Shown here one piece after another: positions 6,562 to 8,688 of a stretch of 8,688 bases of DNA; within the stretch, counting starts at the first letter, position 1; each line of letters starts with the position of its first letter. Source of the stretch: DASYAN01 sp036501345 (GTDB taxonomy: Bacteria > Chloroflexota > Ktedonobacteria > Ktedonobacterales > Ktedonobacteraceae); the NCBI GenBank assembly GCA_036501345.1, contig DASYAN010000523.1, positions 1 through 8,688 of the forward strand. The letters run 5' to 3'. The notes below the pieces were generated by a model. It ran no database searches. It saw only the letters and a program-made list of their open reading frames with translations, and had not been told where the DNA came from. The position numbers and the translations under genes are program-made.

Positions 6562-6717
6562 ACTTTTGAGAGAAACGGAATTACGATGAAGTGATATAAC
6601 GATTGTGGGTATATTGAACATATGCTATCTTCAAGAAGATCGTTTCTTTGCCTTGCATATAAGCCCAATAATCAAACCTATTGTTACCAATACTAAAAGA
6701 AAGTGAAATAAAATAAT

Positions 6718-7173
6718 ATGCAAACATCACGTAAGGTCGTACAAACTCAACACGTCATGGATGTTGAAGCGAGCTATCGCGGTCAAGCCTTTACCTCAGA
6801 CCTGAGTGGCCAGGAGTTCTGGCTAATTATTGATAAAGGCTTCCTGCCGGTAGGAATAGTAATGGGGAACTGCCTCTATGCACTAGGTGCACTCCATCAC
6901 CTAGTCACCAATGCTAAAAGCACCCTCCGTGGCGAACTCAAAGAATACTCTGAAGCTATGTACCAAGCTCGTGAACTGGCACTCGCCCGTATGCAATTCG
7001 AAGCTGACCAGATGGGAGCCGATGGGGTTGTGGGTATTGATATGAAAATGCAATTTCTACATGACAATGAATGGATGGAAGTTATTGCTATAGGAACTGC
7101 CGTACGCTATGTCGGCGGAGGTCCTAATAAACCACCTATTGACCAAGGTAAAGTTGTCATTCCCACAAACTAA
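6718..7173 (+). CDS. YbjQ/DUF74-family protein with N-terminal extension (paralogue B)
   Basis: This 151-residue paralogue of the leftward gene keeps every hallmark: YRGQAFTSDLSGQEFWL (20-36), VGIVMGNCLYALG (45-57), the helix MYQARELALARM, ADQMGADGVVGID (97-109) and GTAVRYVGG (126-134). About the last 17 residues form a polar Pro/Lys-rich tail. It is probably a soluble cytosolic protein that oligomerises like YbjQ; no enzymatic residues are recognised. The start at 6718 gives an N-terminus about six residues longer than the other two. Met14 is an alternative, but neither start has a good ribosome binding site (only AGAAAG upstream of the first). Gene C follows after 36 nt, so the two probably form an operon driven by the promoter at 6534-6561. 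B and C share 16 identical bases at 6790-6805 and 7264-7279, which supports tandem duplication. Confidence 0.8.
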   Translation: MQTSRKVVQTQHVMDVEASYRGQAFTSDLSGQEFWLIIDKGFLPVGIVMGNCLYALGALHHLVTNAKSTLRGELKEYSEAMYQARELALARMQFEADQMGADGVVGIDMKMQFLHDNEWMEVIAIGTAVRYVGGGPNKPPIDQGKVVIPTN

Positions 7174-7209
7174 ATGAATTTGAATGAAACGAAAGCGAGA
7201 TAGAGCAGT

Positions 7210-7677
7210 ATGAGCGAGCAACGCAATGTAACGGATGTTCAAGTGGGCTATCGGGGACGGGCTTTTACCTCAGACCTGAATGCTCGTGGTTTGTGGCTTA
7301 TGTTTGATAAAAAGTTCGAGCCGCTGGGGATGGTAATGGGAAATTGTGCCTATTCGGTGGGTACATTCCATCCCTTGGCTCTTGAGATCAAAGGTTCCTT
7401 CCATGGCGAATTTAGAAAGCGGTACGGAGTAGCACGTATGGTAGCACTCGCCCGTATGCGATTTAAAGCTGATGAGCTCGGAGCAGATGGCATTATCGGC
7501 ATCCATTCGAATGTTGAGTATCTGCATAATGGTAAATGGATGGAGGTCACACTTTCTGGGACAGCCGTGCGCTACGCGGGAAGAAGCCCTTATACGCCAT
7601 CTAGACAGCAAGAGCGAGAGCAAAAGCAAGTTATTGTCTCTTCAAGCCTTTCACCTCTTCAACCAGCTATAAGATAA
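7210..7677 (+). CDS. YbjQ/DUF74-family protein, diverged (paralogue C)
   Basis: This third paralogue (155 residues) has YRGRAFTSDLNARGLWL (14-30), PLGMVMGNCAYSVG (38-51), ADELGADGIIGIHS (87-100) and GTAVRYAG (117-124). The central helix differs: where A and B have GELK followed by a Tyr-x-Glu and a (M)Y(E/Q)ARE segment, C reads GEFRKRYGVARMVALARM, about three residues shorter and without the conserved Ala-Arg-Glu. The tail after residue 125 is long, rich in Gln/Arg/Ser and predicted disordered. The start ATG has only a weak GAGA-type ribosome binding site. It lies 36 nt after gene B and is followed by a strong terminator, so it closes the operon. Family membership is clear; the altered helix may reflect a different oligomer interface or relaxed selection. 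Confidence 0.75.
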   Translation: MSEQRNVTDVQVGYRGRAFTSDLNARGLWLMFDKKFEPLGMVMGNCAYSVGTFHPLALEIKGSFHGEFRKRYGVARMVALARMRFKADELGADGIIGIHSNVEYLHNGKWMEVTLSGTAVRYAGRSPYTPSRQQEREQKQVIVSSSLSPLQPAIR

Positions 7678-7705
7678 TCAAGGCTCTTTCTAAGAAAGAT
7701 CAAAC

Positions 7706-7748
7706 AACCCTGGATGGTCTCAGTAGATCTATCCAGGGTTATTATTTT
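7706..7748 (+). terminator. Rho-independent terminator of the YbjQ-like pair
   Basis: AACCCTGGAT (7706-7715) and ATCCAGGGTT (7731-7740) form a perfect 10-bp stem with a 15-nt loop, followed by ATTATTTT. It is 28 nt after the stop codon of paralogue C. A small dyad CTTTC-TAA-GAAAG precedes it at 7686-7698. Confidence 0.85.
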
Positions 7749-7770
7749 GTAGTCATTATAGTTAGCTCAC

Positions 7771-7804
7771 TTGTTAAGCAAATCAAAAAGTGTTAATATA
7801 TTAA
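7771..7804 (+). promoter_or_regulatory. Promoter with palindromic -10 upstream of the 137-residue gene
   Basis: TTGTTA (7771-7776), 17 nt and TAATAT (7794-7799), with a TG extension at 7791-7792, make a fair sigma-70 promoter. The -10 lies inside the perfect 12-bp palindrome TTAATATATTAA (7793-7804), which could be an operator or simply AT-rich sequence. It would start a transcript near 7806 carrying the frames at 7828 and 8019. Confidence 0.4.
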
Positions 7805-7827
7805 AAGTCCTTCTGAGTTAGGGGGTT

Positions 7828-8022
7828 ATGAGTGGTGTGGATGATTTTATACAGGGTATGCATATAGTGCTTACAGCGACCTTCGGAAGGATTGAGTATA
7901 TAGTTACCCTCGTCAGGCTTGCGTATCCTTGTCCCATGCACTCTCATAGCTCCATGCTTCTGCGAACAGCTGTAGTCCTTGATGAAGGGGCGAATAGTTC
8001 AAAGAAAGGAACAAAGCAATGA
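7828..8022 (+). CDS. Possible 64-residue protein, unrecognised
   Basis: The frame reads MSGVDDFIQGMHIVLTATFG and ends in a polar Ser/Lys-rich stretch. I recognise no domain. It overlaps the next start codon by four bases (ATGA at 8019-8022), the classic arrangement for translational coupling, and lies just after a plausible promoter. Against it, the GGGGG run (7821-7825) is only 2 nt from the ATG, too close for a normal ribosome binding site. A GTG at 7837 has better spacing (11 nt) and would give 61 residues. The composition (Cys, His, Met scattered) is not strongly protein-like. It may be a leader peptide, a small partner of the downstream protein, or a chance frame. Confidence 0.3.
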   Translation: MSGVDDFIQGMHIVLTATFGRIEYIVTLVRLAYPCPMHSHSSMLLRTAVVLDEGANSSKKGTKQ

Positions 8023-8432
8023 CAGATGCATTGTTAGTCAAAAGATTAGTACGACTTTCCGTATCCGGCGTTGAGATAAGACCAAACGTCGTTATCAGAA
8101 AGCTCACAGAATTAAGCGGATTGAATGTAGAGAGAGGTGGTTTATTCAGTAGAAAGCTTTATGCCTACTTCGATGATGTAGATAGCGCTAATGCAGCAGC
8201 AGACATTATAGTTGGTATAACATATTGTAGATCAAAAGTACACATAGGTGAGTTTGACGTAACAAATTTAGTATTCAGCGATAATACGCGGAAGCTTAGA
8301 AACTTGAGGCGGCAGGTGCAATCCTCCAAAAAGAGGCCAGTAAAACGATCAGGCATTGGTATTGATACACTGAAGTCTACAAAGAATCTACAGCGTGCTA
8401 AAAATACAAAAGTTCATCATATTGTTAACTAA
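8019..8432 (+). CDS. Unknown 137-residue protein, RRM-like N-terminus and basic tail
   Basis: I do not recognise the family. The ATG has a good ribosome binding site, AAAGGA about 9 nt upstream. Residues 9-78 can be read as strand (LVRLSVSG), helix (PNVVIRKLTELSG), strand (VERGGLF), strand (KLYAYFDDV), helix (SANAAADIIVG), strand (KVHIGEF). This order is that of an RRM or other ferredoxin-like fold, and KLYAYFDDVDSANAAADII resembles the RNP1 strand and following helix of RRMs (aromatics at 48, 50 and 51). Residues 91-137 form a flexible tail with about fifteen Lys/Arg and a single Asp, well suited to nucleic-acid binding. Both points are inference. Codon choice (repeated AGA, ATA, TTA) is more AT-leaning than in the ABC-F and caspase-like genes, so recent acquisition is possible. 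It is preceded by an overlapping small frame and followed by weak hairpins. Confidence 0.65.
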   Translation: MTDALLVKRLVRLSVSGVEIRPNVVIRKLTELSGLNVERGGLFSRKLYAYFDDVDSANAAADIIVGITYCRSKVHIGEFDVTNLVFSDNTRKLRNLRRQVQSSKKRPVKRSGIGIDTLKSTKNLQRAKNTKVHHIVN

Positions 8433-8433
8433 C

Positions 8434-8508
8434 AGGATACTTAAATAGAATTATATCCTTACAAGTACCAAAGATGTTATAAAGCATTGTAAATGCATAA
8501 AAGGATAT
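8434..8508. repeat. Nested inverted repeats after the 137-residue gene
   Basis: AGGATA (8434-8439) can pair with TATCCT (8454-8459). Alternatively ATATCCTT (8453-8460) pairs perfectly with AAGGATAT (8501-8508), enclosing the small hairpin GCATT-GTA-AATGC (8484-8496). The two stems exclude each other. Neither is followed by a T-run, so a terminator is only weakly supported. Confidence 0.3.
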
Positions 8509-8617
8509 CACTATATTAAATTTCAATAGTACACTCCATGCTTTCAAGAAATCAGAAGAGAAAGAAACTTGAGTATACATTGCTAAACTAGAAGGGAATG
8601 ATGTATTAAATTAGGTA

Positions 8618-8688
8618 GAGCCACATTAAATGGTGGGTCATGATGCTTTGATCTCGTTTTTGAACCTGACCCCCAGAAAATGTGGCTC
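8618..8688. repeat. 71-bp palindromic element at the window edge
   Basis: GAGCCACATT (8618-8627) and AATGTGGCTC (8679-8688) are perfect 10-bp inverted repeats. Inside them GGGTCA (8635-8640) pairs with TGACCC (8667-8672), leaving a 26-nt loop. The element could be a REP/MITE-like palindrome, an insertion-sequence end, or a transcript hairpin. The second arm ends exactly at the window edge, so a longer repeat outside cannot be excluded. No transposase frame is present in the window. Confidence 0.55.

Larger units (their letters stand above)
6268..6717. other. Divergent control region between YbjQ-like genes
   Basis: This spacer of 450 bases, AT-rich, separates paralogue A (leftward) from paralogues B and C (rightward). 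It holds no gene. It contains a rightward promoter (6534-6561), a leftward -10-like hexamer (6344-6349), a perfect 8-bp dyad at 6372-6390, a 5-bp dyad CTCTC-AAT-GAGAG at 6402-6414 and a dyad TTTCTC/GAGAAA flanking the rightward -10. The density of dyads suggests a shared regulator, which is inference. Confidence 0.55.

Noticed and set aside
7913..8107. 64-residue minus-strand frame with a transposase-like flavour (LFAEAWSYESAW)
   Set aside because: There is no ribosome binding site, catalytic motif or flanking inverted repeat. It overlaps the better-supported 137-residue gene.
8618..8688. Reading the terminal palindrome as an integron attC site
   Set aside because: The arms lack the conserved GTTRRRY/RYYYAAC core sites and there is no integrase or cassette pattern.

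Overview
The window is chromosomal DNA of moderate GC content from a bacterium that I would place, by inference only, among the Ktedonobacteria (Chloroflexota) or a similar large-genome soil lineage. The reasons are a caspase-fold/TPR/multi-membrane-segment protein, long gene-poor spacers, decayed genes and lineage-type expansion of small paralogues. No rRNA, tRNA, CRISPR array or intact transposase gene is visible.

Layout. At the left edge is the N-terminal third of dephospho-CoA kinase (minus strand, cut by the window). A spacer of about 700 bases follows, with an 11-bp phased repeat but no convincing gene. Next comes a 604-residue plus-strand protein: a caspase-like domain whose catalytic cysteine is replaced by Phe, then three TPRs and four membrane segments. 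It converges, 16 bases stop to stop, on a long minus-strand ABC-F ATPase whose leader holds four tandem 8-nt repeats.

Upstream of the ABC-F gene lies a decay zone (about 4644-5730), all on the minus strand. In transcription order it holds an isoprenylcysteine methyltransferase-like gene with a frameshift and no C-terminus, joined by an apparent deletion to the last part of a response-regulator receiver domain. After that comes an intact 33-residue single-pass membrane peptide with a very strong ribosome binding site. The peptide resembles the small proteins that accompany kdp potassium-pump genes, yet no kdp gene follows it.

The right half contains three paralogues of the YbjQ/DUF74 family, one leftward and two in a rightward pair. 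They are arranged around a 450-base divergent control region with a promoter and inverted repeats; the pair ends in a clear rho-independent terminator. Beyond it is a possible two-gene unit: an uncertain ~64-residue reading frame overlapping (ATGA) an unknown 137-residue protein with an RRM-like predicted strand/helix order and a very basic tail. The window ends in a 71-bp palindromic element that could be the end of a mobile element or a structured repeat.

The genes do not form one pathway. The candidates for undescribed biology are the pseudo-caspase membrane protein, the extended YbjQ triplet and the RRM-like basic protein. Function is not demonstrated for any of them.
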